A stretch of 33,901 nucleotides of DNA from the NCBI RefSeq assembly GCF_025980345.1, contig NZ_JAPDUI010000010.1, positions 1 through 33,901 of the forward strand. The letters run 5' to 3'. The notes under the pieces were generated by a model, which made no database searches, had not been told where the DNA came from, and saw only the letters and a list, made by a program, of their open reading frames with translations. Positions 8,308-15,225 of this stretch are shown in pieces. The position numbers and the translations under genes are program-made. The stretch is from Arenimonas sp. GDDSR-1 (GTDB lineage: Bacteria; Pseudomonadota; Gammaproteobacteria; Xanthomonadales; Xanthomonadaceae). Position 1 is the first letter of the stretch, and the number at the start of each line of letters is the position of its first letter.

Positions 8308-10191
8308 TCAGCCGTTTTCAAGCGCGGCATAGGCTTCCAGCCAGCGGGCTTCGGCCTCGGCCCGCTCGGCCTCCAGCTTCTGCTGCTGCTGGCCCAGCTG
8401 CAGCAGCACGGCGCCGCCGTCGGATTGATAGAGCTCGGGCCGCGCCATCTCTTCCTGGATATGGGCCAATTGCGAATCCAGCTCCGCCATCCGGGCTTCC
8501 AGCTTTTCAACCTGCTTCTGCAGCTTGCCGAGTTCGGCCGAGGATTTCGGCGGCGCCTGGGGCTTGGCGGCTTCGGCTTTGGCTTCGCTGCGGGCCTTGC
8601 TGGCGGCCTGATCGGCTTTGTTGCCGCGCGCCTTCAGCCACACGGCATATTCATCCAGGTCGCCATTGAACGGATCGACGCGGCCGTCGGCGACGCGCCA
8701 GAAGGTCTCGCTGACCAAACCGATCAGGTGGCGATCGTGCGAAACCAGCACGATGGCGCCGTCGAAGTCGCTGAGCGCCTCGGCCAGGGCCTCGCGCATG
8801 TCGATGTCGAGATGGTTGGTCGGTTCGTCGAGCAGCAGCACGTTCGGCTGTTGGTAGGCGATCAGCGCCAGCGCCAGCCGGGCGCGCTCGCCGCCGGAAA
8901 AGCCGTCCACCGATTCGAAGGCGCGGTCACCGACGAAATACCACTGTCCGAGGAAATTACGCAACACCTGCTCGCCGGCATCGGGCGCGATTTCCTTGAG
9001 GTGCCAGATCGGGCTCTGGCCTTCGGTCAGGCTTTCCACGGTGTGCTGGGCGAAATAACCGATGCGCAGATCGGGATGCGCCACGCGTTCGCCCTCCAAC
9101 AGGGCCAGCTCGCCGACCAGGGTCTTCACCAGCGTGGATTTGCCGGCGCCGTTCGGACCGAGCAGACCGACGCGGTCGCCGGCTTCCAGTCCGAATCCGA
9201 CCTGGTCCAGGATTTTCGTGCGGCCATAGCCGCAATCGGCCTGATTCAGGCGGATCAGGGAGTGCGGCAGTTTGGCCGGCTGTCCGAACTGGATGTGCAT
9301 GGCGCGTTCGGCACGCACGGCCTCGGTGCCGGCCAATTTGGCCAGCCGCTTCATCCGCGACTGGGCCTGTTTGGCCTTGCTGGCCTTGGCCTTGAAGCGG
9401 TCAATGAATTTCTGCAGATGCTCGCGCTCGGCCTGTTCCTTCTCGAAGCTGATCTGCTGCAGACGCAGATGCTCGGCGCGCTGGCGTTCGAAGCTGGTGT
9501 AGTCACCGGTGTAGAGCTTGGCCTTGCCTTCGTTCAGATGCAGCGTATGCGTACAGACACCGTCGAGGAATTCGCGGTCGTGCGAAATCAGCATGATGGT
9601 GCCGGGGTAGCGCAGCAGCCACTGTTCGAGCCAGAGCACGGCGTCGAGATCGAGGTGGTTGGTCGGTTCATCGAGCAGCAGCAGGTCCGAGGGCTTCATC
9701 AGCGCACGCGCCAGATTGAGCCGGACCCGCCAGCCGCCGGAGAAATCCGACACCGGACGCAGATGGCTTTCGGCGCCGAAACCCAGACCGTGCAGCAGCT
9801 TGCCGGCGCGCGCCGGCGCGTCGTAACCGTTCAGTTCGTCGAGCTTCTGATGCGCTTCGGCCACGGCATCGTAGTCTTCCGCATCCATAGCGGCCGCTTC
9901 GGCGCGAATGACGTCGAACACCGCCTGATCGCCGCTGAGCACGAAATCAAGGGCCGAATCCGGCAGGGACGGCGTTTCCTGGGCGACGCTGGCGATGCGC
10001 AGACGCGTCGGCATGTCGATATCGCCTTTGTCGGCATCGACCTCGCCCAGCACCGCGGCGAACAGACTGGTTTTGCCGCAGCCGTTGCGGCCGACCACGC
10101 CGACACGGGTGCCGGCATGCAGGGTCAGGTCGATGTTGGAAAGCAGCAGGCGCTCGCCGCGCCGAAGCGCGAAATTACGGAATGCGATCAT
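8308..10191 (-). CDS. yheS: ABC-F ATPase, YheS type
   Basis: 627 residues, co-linear with E. coli YheS (637). Two ABC domains in one chain without membrane segments: Walker A GRNGCGKTS near residue 35 and GPNGAGKST near 345, signatures DFSGGWRVRLNLARAL and GFSGGERARLALAL, Walker B LLLLDEPTNHLDLDA and VLLLDEPTNHLDIDM. The linker between them (about 225-290, rich in Lys/Glu/Gln, with FKAKASKAKQAQSR) is the P-site tRNA interaction motif region of ABC-F proteins. The C-terminus (about 530-627) is a charged coiled coil. ABC-F factors act on ribosomes to clear particular stalls. The start overlaps the pyrB stop by four bases (ATGA, 10188-10191). Confidence 0.93.
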   Translation of the reverse strand: MIAFRNFALRRGERLLLSNIDLTLHAGTRVGVVGRNGCGKTSLFAAVLGEVDADKGDIDMPTRLRIASVAQETPSLPDSALDFVLSGDQAVFDVIRAEAAAMDAEDYDAVAEAHQKLDELNGYDAPARAGKLLHGLGFGAESHLRPVSDFSGGWRVRLNLARALMKPSDLLLLDEPTNHLDLDAVLWLEQWLLRYPGTIMLISHDREFLDGVCTHTLHLNEGKAKLYTGDYTSFERQRAEHLRLQQISFEKEQAEREHLQKFIDRFKAKASKAKQAQSRMKRLAKLAGTEAVRAERAMHIQFGQPAKLPHSLIRLNQADCGYGRTKILDQVGFGLEAGDRVGLLGPNGAGKSTLVKTLVGELALLEGERVAHPDLRIGYFAQHTVESLTEGQSPIWHLKEIAPDAGEQVLRNFLGQWYFVGDRAFESVDGFSGGERARLALALIAYQQPNVLLLDEPTNHLDIDMREALAEALSDFDGAIVLVSHDRHLIGLVSETFWRVADGRVDPFNGDLDEYAVWLKARGNKADQAASKARSEAKAEAAKPQAPPKSSAELGKLQKQVEKLEARMAELDSQLAHIQEEMARPELYQSDGGAVLLQLGQQQQKLEAERAEAEARWLEAYAALENG

Positions 10192-11111
10192 GCGGCGAAG
10201 ACCGCCTGCAGGACCGCCATCCGCACGGCGACGCCGTTGCTGACCTGCTCGAGGATGACCGAACGTGCGCCGTCGGCGACCTCATCGGCGATTTCGACAC
10301 CGCGGTTCATCGGCCCCGGATGCATGACAATCGCATCGGGCGCGGCCAGCGCCAAGCGGCGGAGGTCGAGGCCGTATTCCGCAAAGTAGGCTTCGGGCTC
10401 GCCGACCAGTCCCTGCTCCATGCGCTCGCGTTGCAGTCGCAGCATCATCAGCACATCGGCGCCGGCCACGGCATCATCGAAGCGGGACATGCGGGTACAA
10501 CCGTCCAGGGTGCCGTCGCGCGGCATGAGGGTGTCGGGACCGCAGACCCGGATTTCACCGCAGCCCAGCATTTTCAAGGCCTGGAGGCCGGATCGCGCGA
10601 CCCGTGAATGCAGGATGTCGCCGGCAATGACGATCTTCAGTCGTGAAAAATCCGTGCCTTTGTGCTGACGGATGGTCAACATGTCGAGCAGGGCCTGGGT
10701 CGGATGGTTGCTGCGGCCGTCGCCGGCATTGATGAAGCGGGTTTCCGGTTTGGCCGCTGCGACCAGTGCCCGCAGTTCGCCGTCGATTGCGGTGCGGACA
10801 ATGAAGCAGTCCACGCCCATCGCTTCCAGATTACGCATGGTGTCAATGGCCGTCTCGCCTTTCTTGCCGCTGGAATTGCCGGCATCGAAAGGCAGAACAT
10901 CGGCGCCAAGCCGCGTTGCCGCCAGCATGAACGAGCTCCGGGTTCGGGTCGAGGCTTCGAAAAACAAGGGGCAGACCGTCCTGCCCTGCAGCGTCTCGCG
11001 CAATGCGCTCCCGCCAAGAGCCCGGGGACGCAGATCCTGCGCCCGGTCGAGCAATGCCCGTAATTGCGCCGGATCAAGATCGGAGATGGAAAGCAGATGC
11101 CTTAGAGTCAT
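10188..11111 (-). CDS. pyrB: Aspartate carbamoyltransferase catalytic subunit
   Basis: Condenses carbamoyl phosphate with aspartate to carbamoylaspartate, first committed step of pyrimidine synthesis. 307 residues (E. coli 311). Phosphate-binding motif STRTRSSF at residues 54-61, the mobile lysine pair in SSGKKGET at 83-84, domain hinge HPTQALLDMLT, and the HPGPMNRG segment near the C-terminus. No pyrI regulatory-subunit gene is adjacent, so allosteric control of the enteric kind is not supported here. The start overlaps the ruvX stop by four bases (ATGA, 11108-11111), and the end overlaps yheS, so expression is coupled to the operon. No pyrimidine attenuator was seen upstream. Confidence 0.97.
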   Translation of the reverse strand: MTLRHLLSISDLDPAQLRALLDRAQDLRPRALGGSALRETLQGRTVCPLFFEASTRTRSSFMLAATRLGADVLPFDAGNSSGKKGETAIDTMRNLEAMGVDCFIVRTAIDGELRALVAAAKPETRFINAGDGRSNHPTQALLDMLTIRQHKGTDFSRLKIVIAGDILHSRVARSGLQALKMLGCGEIRVCGPDTLMPRDGTLDGCTRMSRFDDAVAGADVLMMLRLQRERMEQGLVGEPEAYFAEYGLDLRRLALAAPDAIVMHPGPMNRGVEIADEVADGARSVILEQVSNGVAVRMAVLQAVFAA

Positions 11112-11578
11112 GCGGAAACGTCCAGATCGGTTCGGTTATGGGGTTGCTGGAACCAGCGTTCCAGGATGATGACTGCCGCCCAGGCGTCGAGCTGATCGGC
11201 CTGATGGCGTTTGGCTTCGCCGCGGGCACGGCTTTCGGCAAAACGCTGCGCGGCCTCGATCGAGGTGTTGCGTTCATCCATCAGGCTGACCGGCTTTCCG
11301 TAGCGTTGTTGCAGACTGCGGGCAAAATGCATCGCGCGGTCCCGGGCCGGCTGGTTTTCGCCATCCTGGGTCAAGGGATTGCCGACCACCAGGCCATTGG
11401 GCATCCATTCGCGCATCCAGGCATCCACGGCCGGCCAATCCGGTCCGGCGTCGTAGACATCAAGAATGCCGAGCGGTCGCGCGCTGCCGGACAGACTGTT
11501 GCCGACCGCCACACCGGTGCGGCGGGCGCCGACATCGAAGGCCAACACGGTCAGCACGCCGTCCTGCTGCGCGTCCAT
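11108..11578 (-). CDS. ruvX: RuvX/YqgF putative pre-16S rRNA nuclease
   Basis: 156 residues with an RNase H-like fold; the E. coli protein is involved in maturing the 5' end of 16S rRNA. The ATG at 11578 shares one base with the yqgE stop (TGATG), which decides the start; the frame is open further upstream within yqgE but that part is a shadow. Motifs: LAFDVGARRTGVAVG with Asp15, VVGNPLTQDGE, LMDERNTSIEA, and DQLDAWAAVIILE near the end, supplying the acidic residues of the active site. Pairing with yqgE and pyrB is conserved in many gammaproteobacteria. Confidence 0.94.
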   Translation of the reverse strand: MDAQQDGVLTVLAFDVGARRTGVAVGNSLSGSARPLGILDVYDAGPDWPAVDAWMREWMPNGLVVGNPLTQDGENQPARDRAMHFARSLQQRYGKPVSLMDERNTSIEAAQRFAESRARGEAKRHQADQLDAWAAVIILERWFQQPHNRTDLDVSA

Positions 11579-12141
11579 CAGGCATGCCCCGCATGGCGTG
11601 ACATCAGCGAGAGATCGACGCCGAGCTGCTGCGCGGCAGCCTGCCAGCGCTCGGCGATCGGTGCATCGAAAATGATCGCCTCCGAGGCCGGGGCGTTCAG
11701 CCATGCGTTCTCCGCCAGCTCGTCTTCCAGTTGCCCGGCAGACCAGCCGGAGTAACCCAACAACACCAGAAACCGGTCGGGCCCTTCGCCGGCAGCCAAT
11801 GCCTGCAGGATGTCACGGGAAGTCGAGACGCTCAGTCCGTTGCCCAGATGCAGACTGGAGTCCCAGCTTCGGCCGTCGTTATGCACGATGAAGCCACGCT
11901 CGGGACTGACCGGACCGCCGGATAGTACGCCGACGGCGCGCAGTCGCGGATTCTGGCAGGGCATGCCGAGCTGGTCGAACAGGGCGCCCAGGGTGAATTC
12001 GGAATCCTGGTTCAGCACCAACCCCATCGCACCCTGGGCATCATGCTGGCAGATCAGCGACACCGAGCGCGCGAAATAACCATCCTCCAGGCCGGGCATG
12101 GCTATCAGCAGCTGTTCGGCGAGACTCGTGGGATCGGACAT
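11578..12141 (-). CDS. yqgE: YqgE/AlgH family protein
   Basis: 187 residues (UPF0301/DUF179). Conserved parts are LLIAMPGLEDGYFARSVS, LICQHDAQGAMGLVLNQ, GGPVSPERGFIVH, and LVLLGYSGWSAGQLEDEL. The family is called AlgH from a role in alginate regulation in Pseudomonas, but its biochemical function is not settled. The ATG at 12141 (MSDPTSLAEQ) is preferred to the in-frame start at 12168 because family members start near here. No Shine-Dalgarno is seen; instead TACAAT (minus, 12154-12149) ends seven bases before the ATG, so the mRNA may be leaderless. First gene of yqgE-ruvX-pyrB-yheS-fmdB. Confidence 0.92.
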   Translation of the reverse strand: MSDPTSLAEQLLIAMPGLEDGYFARSVSLICQHDAQGAMGLVLNQDSEFTLGALFDQLGMPCQNPRLRAVGVLSGGPVSPERGFIVHNDGRSWDSSLHLGNGLSVSTSRDILQALAAGEGPDRFLVLLGYSGWSAGQLEDELAENAWLNAPASEAIIFDAPIAERWQAAAQQLGVDLSLMSRHAGHA

Positions 12142-12183
12142 GGCTGCTATTGTACCTTGCGGGCGCATTTTATTCGCCGTTCA

Positions 12184-12212
12184 TTGAGTGGACCCCCGGC
12201 ACAGGCTAAACT
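12184..12212 (+). promoter_or_regulatory. Sigma-70-like promoter for the serine hydrolase gene
   Basis: TTGAGT at 12184-12189 and TAAACT at 12207-12212 are separated by 17 bases, each matching four of six consensus positions. The predicted start near 12219 gives a leader of about 20 bases before the ATG at 12241. It lies in the divergent region with yqgE. Confidence 0.5.
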
Positions 12213-12240
12213 AGGTTTATCCCGTCAATGACCCGCGAAG

Positions 12241-13512
12241 ATGCCGAAATCCAATCGATTACCGAAAATCCTCGCTGCGGTTTCCGTGCTTCTGACCACG
12301 GCCGGCCTGTCCATGGCAGTCGGCCAGAACAGCAAACCCGTTTCGACCGGCTCCAGCGGCAAGGCCGAACCGGTCATGCGTGCCAATCCGAACCGCGTAC
12401 GCAACCTGCAGGGCGATGCCCGTGAAATGGAGCGCCTGGCTGAAGCCTTCCTGCAGCAAAAGAAGCTTCCGGGCATGGCCATGGCGCTGGTTCAGGATGG
12501 CCGGGTGTTGTCCGCCCGCGGCTATGGTGTCGCCGATATCCGGACCGGGCAGCCGGTCAAGAGCGACACGGTTTTCCGGCTGGCTTCGCTATCGAAGGCT
12601 TTCGCCGCGACACTGACCGGCATTCTGGTGGAAGAACAGGCACTGGGCTGGGATACGCCGATCGCCAAGCAGCTGCCGGCATTCAAACTGCGCGATTTCA
12701 CCGCCTCGCAGAAACTGACCGTGAGCGACATCCTCAGCCACCAGGTCGGCTTGGCGAAGAACACCTACGACCGCGATCTGGAAAGCAGCGTGCCCTACCC
12801 GCTTCTGGCCGAACGCCTGTCCGATGCGCCGCTGGCCTGCACCCCGGGGGAATGCTACGGTTATCAGAACATCGCCTACAGCCTGATCGGCGACATGGTA
12901 TTCGCCGTGACCGGCGATTTCTATACGCATCAGGTTGAAGAAAAAATCTTCATTCCGCTCGGCATGAAAAACGCCACCTACGGGCGGGATTCACTGATGG
13001 CCACCGGTAACTGGGCACGCCCGCATACCTATGGCGGCAAGGGCTGGGTATCGGGCATACCCAACGAGAACTATTACCATGTGCCGCCGGCGGCCGGCGT
13101 CAATGCCAGCATCACGGACATGGCCATCTGGCTCAATGCCCAACTGGGCCATTATCCGGATGTGCTGTCACCGGAACTCCTGCGTAAAATCCACACGCCG
13201 CTGGTCAACACCCCCGGGGAAATACGCTCCAGCGGCTGGCGCCATGAGCGGATCGACAGGGCCGCCTATGCCCTGGGCTGGCGCGTGTTCAGTTACCGCG
13301 GGCGCACGATGGTGTTCCATGCCGGCCATGTCCGCGGTTATCAAGGCGTCGTGGCCTTCCTTCCGGAAGAGGATGTCGGCATTGCGGTGCTCTGGAACAG
13401 CGAAAGTTCGGCACCCTCAGCGCTGTTACCGGCCTGGATGGACCGTGCACTGGGAATTCCCGGCCGGAATTGGCTCGATCTTGACGAAAGCACCGGCCCC
13501 GCAGCGGACTGA
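12241..13512 (+). CDS. Exported serine hydrolase of the beta-lactamase/PBP4-like (class C fold) family
   Basis: 423 residues. N-terminal signal sequence (hydrophobic stretch about 9-27 after Lys/Arg residues) predicts export. Catalytic motifs of the class C beta-lactamase/esterase fold: Ser116-x-x-Lys119 (SLSK), Tyr208-x-Asn210 (YQN), and His360-Ala-Gly362 as the KTG equivalent. Members of this family include DD-peptidases, esterases, D-aminopeptidases and true AmpC enzymes; HxG in place of KTG is common in the non-lactamase members, so I would not call it an antibiotic resistance gene. The translation start at 12241 lacks a clear Shine-Dalgarno; an out-of-frame ATG lies at 12228. Single gene with its own promoter, convergent with the histone-like gene. 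Confidence 0.85.
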   Translation: MPKSNRLPKILAAVSVLLTTAGLSMAVGQNSKPVSTGSSGKAEPVMRANPNRVRNLQGDAREMERLAEAFLQQKKLPGMAMALVQDGRVLSARGYGVADIRTGQPVKSDTVFRLASLSKAFAATLTGILVEEQALGWDTPIAKQLPAFKLRDFTASQKLTVSDILSHQVGLAKNTYDRDLESSVPYPLLAERLSDAPLACTPGECYGYQNIAYSLIGDMVFAVTGDFYTHQVEEKIFIPLGMKNATYGRDSLMATGNWARPHTYGGKGWVSGIPNENYYHVPPAAGVNASITDMAIWLNAQLGHYPDVLSPELLRKIHTPLVNTPGEIRSSGWRHERIDRAAYALGWRVFSYRGRTMVFHAGHVRGYQGVVAFLPEEDVGIAVLWNSESSAPSALLPAWMDRALGIPGRNWLDLDESTGPAAD

Positions 13513-13517
13513 GCGCA

Positions 13518-13539
13518 TAAAAAAGACGCCGTCGGCGTC
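13518..13539 (-). terminator. Intrinsic terminator for the histone H1-like gene (distal)
   Basis: Arms GACGCCG/CGGCGTC around a single central base (13525-13539), followed on the minus strand by TTTTTT (13524-13519). Placed 70 bases beyond the stop of the minus-strand gene; on the plus strand it lacks a good T-run. Confidence 0.8.
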
Positions 13540-13544
13540 CTGTT

Positions 13545-13583
13545 AAAAGCCCCCTCCTGACCTGGGCAGGTATCAGGAGGGGG
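13545..13583 (-). terminator. Second intrinsic terminator-like hairpin, tandem with the previous
   Basis: Eleven-base perfect arms CCCCCTCCTGA (13550-13560) and TCAGGAGGGGG (13573-13583) with a 12-base loop that itself can pair (CCTG/CAGG). On the minus strand the stem is followed by CTTTTAA. Together with the next hairpin it forms a tandem stop between two convergent genes. Confidence 0.7.
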
Positions 13584-13608
13584 ATGTTACGGTAATCGGT
13601 ACAGCTAA

Positions 13609-13974
13609 TTACATCGCAGGCGCTGCCGGAGCGGCCGGGGCGGCCGGGGCGGCAGCCTTCTTTTTAACTACTTTTTTTTTAGCAGCCGGTTTTTTGGCGG
13701 CTTTTTTGGCAGCCGGTTTTTTGGCGGCTTTCTTAGCAGCCGGTTTTTTGGCGGCTTTTTTCACTGCTTTCTTGGCGGCTTTCTTGACAACTTTCTTGGC
13801 AGCCGCTTTTTTCACGGTTTTCTTGACGGCTTTTTTCGCGGCCTTTTTAACAACTTTCTTGGCAGCGGCTTTCTTTACGGTCTTTTTCACTGCTTTCTTG
13901 GCAGCGGCTTTCTTTACGACTTTCTTGGCGGCTTTTTTAGCGGCCGGTTTCTTTGCAGCTTTCTTGGTAGCCAT
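13609..13974 (-). CDS. Histone H1-like Lys/Ala-rich repeat protein (probable nucleoid protein)
   Basis: 121 residues made almost only of Lys, Ala, Val, Pro and Thr. The start at 13974 (MATKKAAKKPAAKK) is decided by a strong Shine-Dalgarno GAGGAG at 13986-13981; the open frame continues upstream but without it. The chain consists of AAKKP/AKKVVKK-type units: a 21-residue period (26-46 and 47-67) and a 9-residue period near 74-100, then a neutral AAAPAAPAAPAAPAM tail. It resembles bacterial H1-like proteins and the C-terminal part of Pseudomonas AlgP, which bind DNA through Lys-rich helices. Binding to DNA or RNA is inferred from composition; no folded domain is seen. Repeat number is likely variable between strains. 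It has its own tandem terminators and a long upstream region. Confidence 0.85.
   Translation of the reverse strand: MATKKAAKKPAAKKAAKKVVKKAAAKKAVKKTVKKAAAKKVVKKAAKKAVKKTVKKAAAKKVVKKAAKKAVKKAAKKPAAKKAAKKPAAKKAAKKPAAKKKVVKKKAAAPAAPAAPAAPAM
13682..13762. repeat. Three tandem 27-base units inside the H1-like gene
   Basis: Units begin at 13682, 13709 and 13736, each starting GCAGCCGGTTTTTTGGCGGC on the plus strand and coding a nine-residue Lys/Ala/Pro block. They are almost identical at DNA level, so copy number could change by slippage or recombination without frameshift. Confidence 0.85.
13774..13899. repeat. Two 63-base repeat units inside the H1-like gene
   Basis: Codes residues 26-46 and 47-67 of the H1-like protein, two copies of a 21-residue block (KKAVKKTVKKAAAKKVVKKAA-like). 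The DNA copies differ at several third positions, suggesting an older duplication than the 27-base units. Confidence 0.75.
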
Positions 13975-14038
13975 GGTCAACTCCTCGTCAGTTGGCTTTG
14001 GAACAATGGAATGAAGCGAAATGCCCAGTGAAACGAAC

Positions 14039-14150
14039 GCCGGGCAAATCGCCCGGCAAACTGCCTGCCGGGCGGACCCGGCTGGACAGATTTTCCGCCG
14101 CGGAATCCGCGGCTGAAACGAAAACACCCGGAACCGCAGGGAACCGGGTG
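14039..14150 (-). promoter_or_regulatory. Row of GC-rich hairpins in the presumed leader of the H1-like mRNA
   Basis: Three perfect inverted repeats follow each other: GCCGGGC/GCCCGGC at 14039-14045 and 14051-14057, CCGCGG/CCGCGG at 14098-14103 and 14107-14112, and CACCCGG/CCGGGTG at 14125-14131 and 14144-14150. Smaller CCGGG/CCCGG pairings lie between. If transcription of the H1-like gene starts upstream (about 14240-14300), these form a structured 5' leader of 200 or more bases; this is inference. Confidence 0.45.
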
Positions 14151-14299
14151 CATGAATTCAGGGGAGACACCACCCGTTTCGAAACGTGTTCGGCGGAGGA
14201 CAGGAATTTCTCAATTGCCGACGAACAATCGATTGCGTCTGCTTGAATTGTAGAGAAAGTCTTGATCACTTGGCTCGATGTGTGGTGTATCTAGAATGA

Positions 14300-14328
14300 A
14301 AGCTAATCAAGTGATTTTGCAATGTCAA
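14300..14328 (-). promoter_or_regulatory. Possible promoter of the H1-like gene
   Basis: On the minus strand a perfect TTGACA (14328-14323) is followed after 17 bases by TAGCTT (14305-14300), a weak -10. A better -10, TACAAT (14252-14247), lies further downstream but lacks a matching -35. Either would give a leader of more than 250 bases. Confidence 0.3.
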
Positions 14329-14561
14329 CACCTTTTGCGAAAAAAAATCGGGGGCCAGGCGGCGCTGCCGCAGGCCGCTTCGGCCAGGGGCCTTGAATGC
14401 AGAGAATACGAAAATCAGAAAAAAAATTACGTAGGCCTGCAAGCCTTGAAAACAAAGGCTTCCAGCACATCACGTTTTTAACGCATCTCTGAACATCGCG
14501 CCGGCGGTGCTTCCGATGCGCCCGGAAAACCGGCTTCCAACCTGATAAATTACTTTAAGAA

Positions 14562-14628
14562 AAATCGGCCCTATAGCTTTTCAGATTTGCCGGAAATGGC
14601 AAAACTGCGCAAGATTTCGGGCCGATTT
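14562..14628 (-). ncRNA. Candidate small RNA 3' end or terminator: 67-base nested hairpin
   Basis: Ten-base perfect arms AAATCGGCCC (14562-14571) and GGGCCGATTT (14619-14628) enclose a second stem TTTGCC/GGCAAA (14586-14591 and 14598-14603). On the minus strand the outer stem runs straight into TTTTTCTT, as in an intrinsic terminator. It lies 84 bases past the clear gcvH terminator, so it would end either read-through or a separate short transcript starting between 14712 and 14630. No promoter is convincing. The RNA gene call is tentative. Confidence 0.3.
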
Positions 14629-14711
14629 CAATCGCCTTAAACGCCCGCGGATCAAGCCCGGAACACGAACATGCATCCTCCCGTAGAGCATGCTGCGGGA
14701 ACGCGGCGCAC

Positions 14712-14741
14712 AAAAAAAGGCCGCCGGCATCGCCGACGGCC
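14712..14741 (-). terminator. Intrinsic terminator of the gcvTH transcript
   Basis: Ten-base arms GGCCGCCGGC (14719-14728) and GCCGACGGCC (14732-14741) with one mismatch, loop of three, followed on the minus strand by seven T (14718-14712). Sixteen bases after the gcvH stop. Confidence 0.92.
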
Positions 14742-14757
14742 CCTTGCGCAACTTCAA

Positions 14758-15153
14758 TCAGTGGCTTTCTTCTTCGATCAGCGCGGCGTATTCATCCGGT
14801 GAAAGAAGTTCGTTGAGCTGTTCGGCATCCTCGATCCGGACGGTGAACATCCAGCCTTCGCCATAAGCGTCTTCGTTGATGGTTTCCGGCTTGTCGGACA
14901 GGGCCTCGTTGACGGCGGTAACCGTGCCGGTCACCGGGCTGTAAACATCGGATGCCGCCTTGACCGACTCGACCACGGCGGCGGCCGCACCGACGGTCAC
15001 GGTATCGCCGACTGCGGGCAGTTCGACATAGACCAGATCGCCCAACAGGGATTGTGCATGCTCGGAAATGCCGACGGTAACTTGGCCGCCGTCTTCGATA
15101 CGCGCCCACTCGTGGGATTTCAGGAACTTCAAATCGCCGGGGATTTCGCTCAT
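14758..15153 (-). CDS. gcvH: Glycine cleavage system H protein
   Basis: Lipoyl carrier of the glycine cleavage complex; shuttles the aminomethyl group between P, T and L proteins in the cytoplasm. 131 residues, family length about 129. The lipoylated lysine is Lys65 in [10 protein letters not shown], and the family-typical flanks [30 protein letters not shown], and [19 protein letters not shown] are intact. The ATG at 15153 has GAGAGAG upstream. It lies 72 bases after gcvT, so T and H are cotranscribed; gcvP is not in the window. Confidence 0.97.
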   Translation of the reverse strand: MSEIPGDLKFLKSHEWARIEDGGQVTVGISEHAQSLLGDLVYVELPAVGDTVTVGAAAAVVESVKAASDVYSPVTGTVTAVNEALSDKPETINEDAYGEGWMFTVRIEDAEQLNELLSPDEYAALIEEESH

Positions 15154-15198
15154 AACACTCTCTCGGTTTGTGGGATTCGGGTGGAAACAGTTTACCTC

Positions 15199-15216
15199 TA
15201 ACGCCGTCCGGCGTTA
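15199..15216. other. Short hairpin between gcvT and gcvH
   Basis: Perfect seven-base arms TAACGCC/GGCGTTA with loop GTCC. No T-run follows on the minus strand, so it is not a good terminator; it may stabilise or separate the gcvT and gcvH parts of the mRNA. Confidence 0.5.
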
Positions 15217-15225
15217 AGGGCGGGA

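Larger units (their letters stand above)
13975..14711. other. Long region without a gene between the H1-like gene and gcvH
   Basis: About 740 bases without a credible gene. The short open frames here (for example 14278-14481) lack ribosome binding sites and family resemblance. The half next to the H1-like gene (14039-14150) holds a row of GC-rich hairpins; 14200-14340 is AT-richer and includes TTGACA on the minus strand and an 8-base inverted repeat (14265-14272 with 14308-14315); 14340-14400 is GC-rich with small hairpins; 14540-14640 is AT-richer with one long nested hairpin; 14712-14741 is the gcvH terminator. No tRNA or riboswitch was recognised. Confidence 0.7.

Noticed and set aside
8425-10389. 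654-codon open frame on the plus strand
   Set aside because: It is the antisense of yheS and the end of pyrB, with no domain and a composition (Gln/His/Arg/Gly) typical of shadow frames.
12241-13512. Antibiotic-resistance beta-lactamase
   Set aside because: The fold is shared, but HAG in place of KTG and lack of ampR or other resistance context favour an esterase/peptidase role.
13682-13899. CRISPR-like regular repeats
   Set aside because: Repeats are in-frame coding units without unique spacers and lie inside the H1-like gene.
13694-14014. 106-codon hydrophobic frame on the plus strand opposite the H1-like gene
   Set aside because: Its Phe/Ala/Leu repeats are simply the complement of Lys/Ala codons; no start signals, and the minus-strand frame has a strong Shine-Dalgarno.
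14278-14481. 67-codon frame in the gene-free stretch
   Set aside because: No ribosome binding site, no family resemblance, runs through AT-rich and hairpin sequence.
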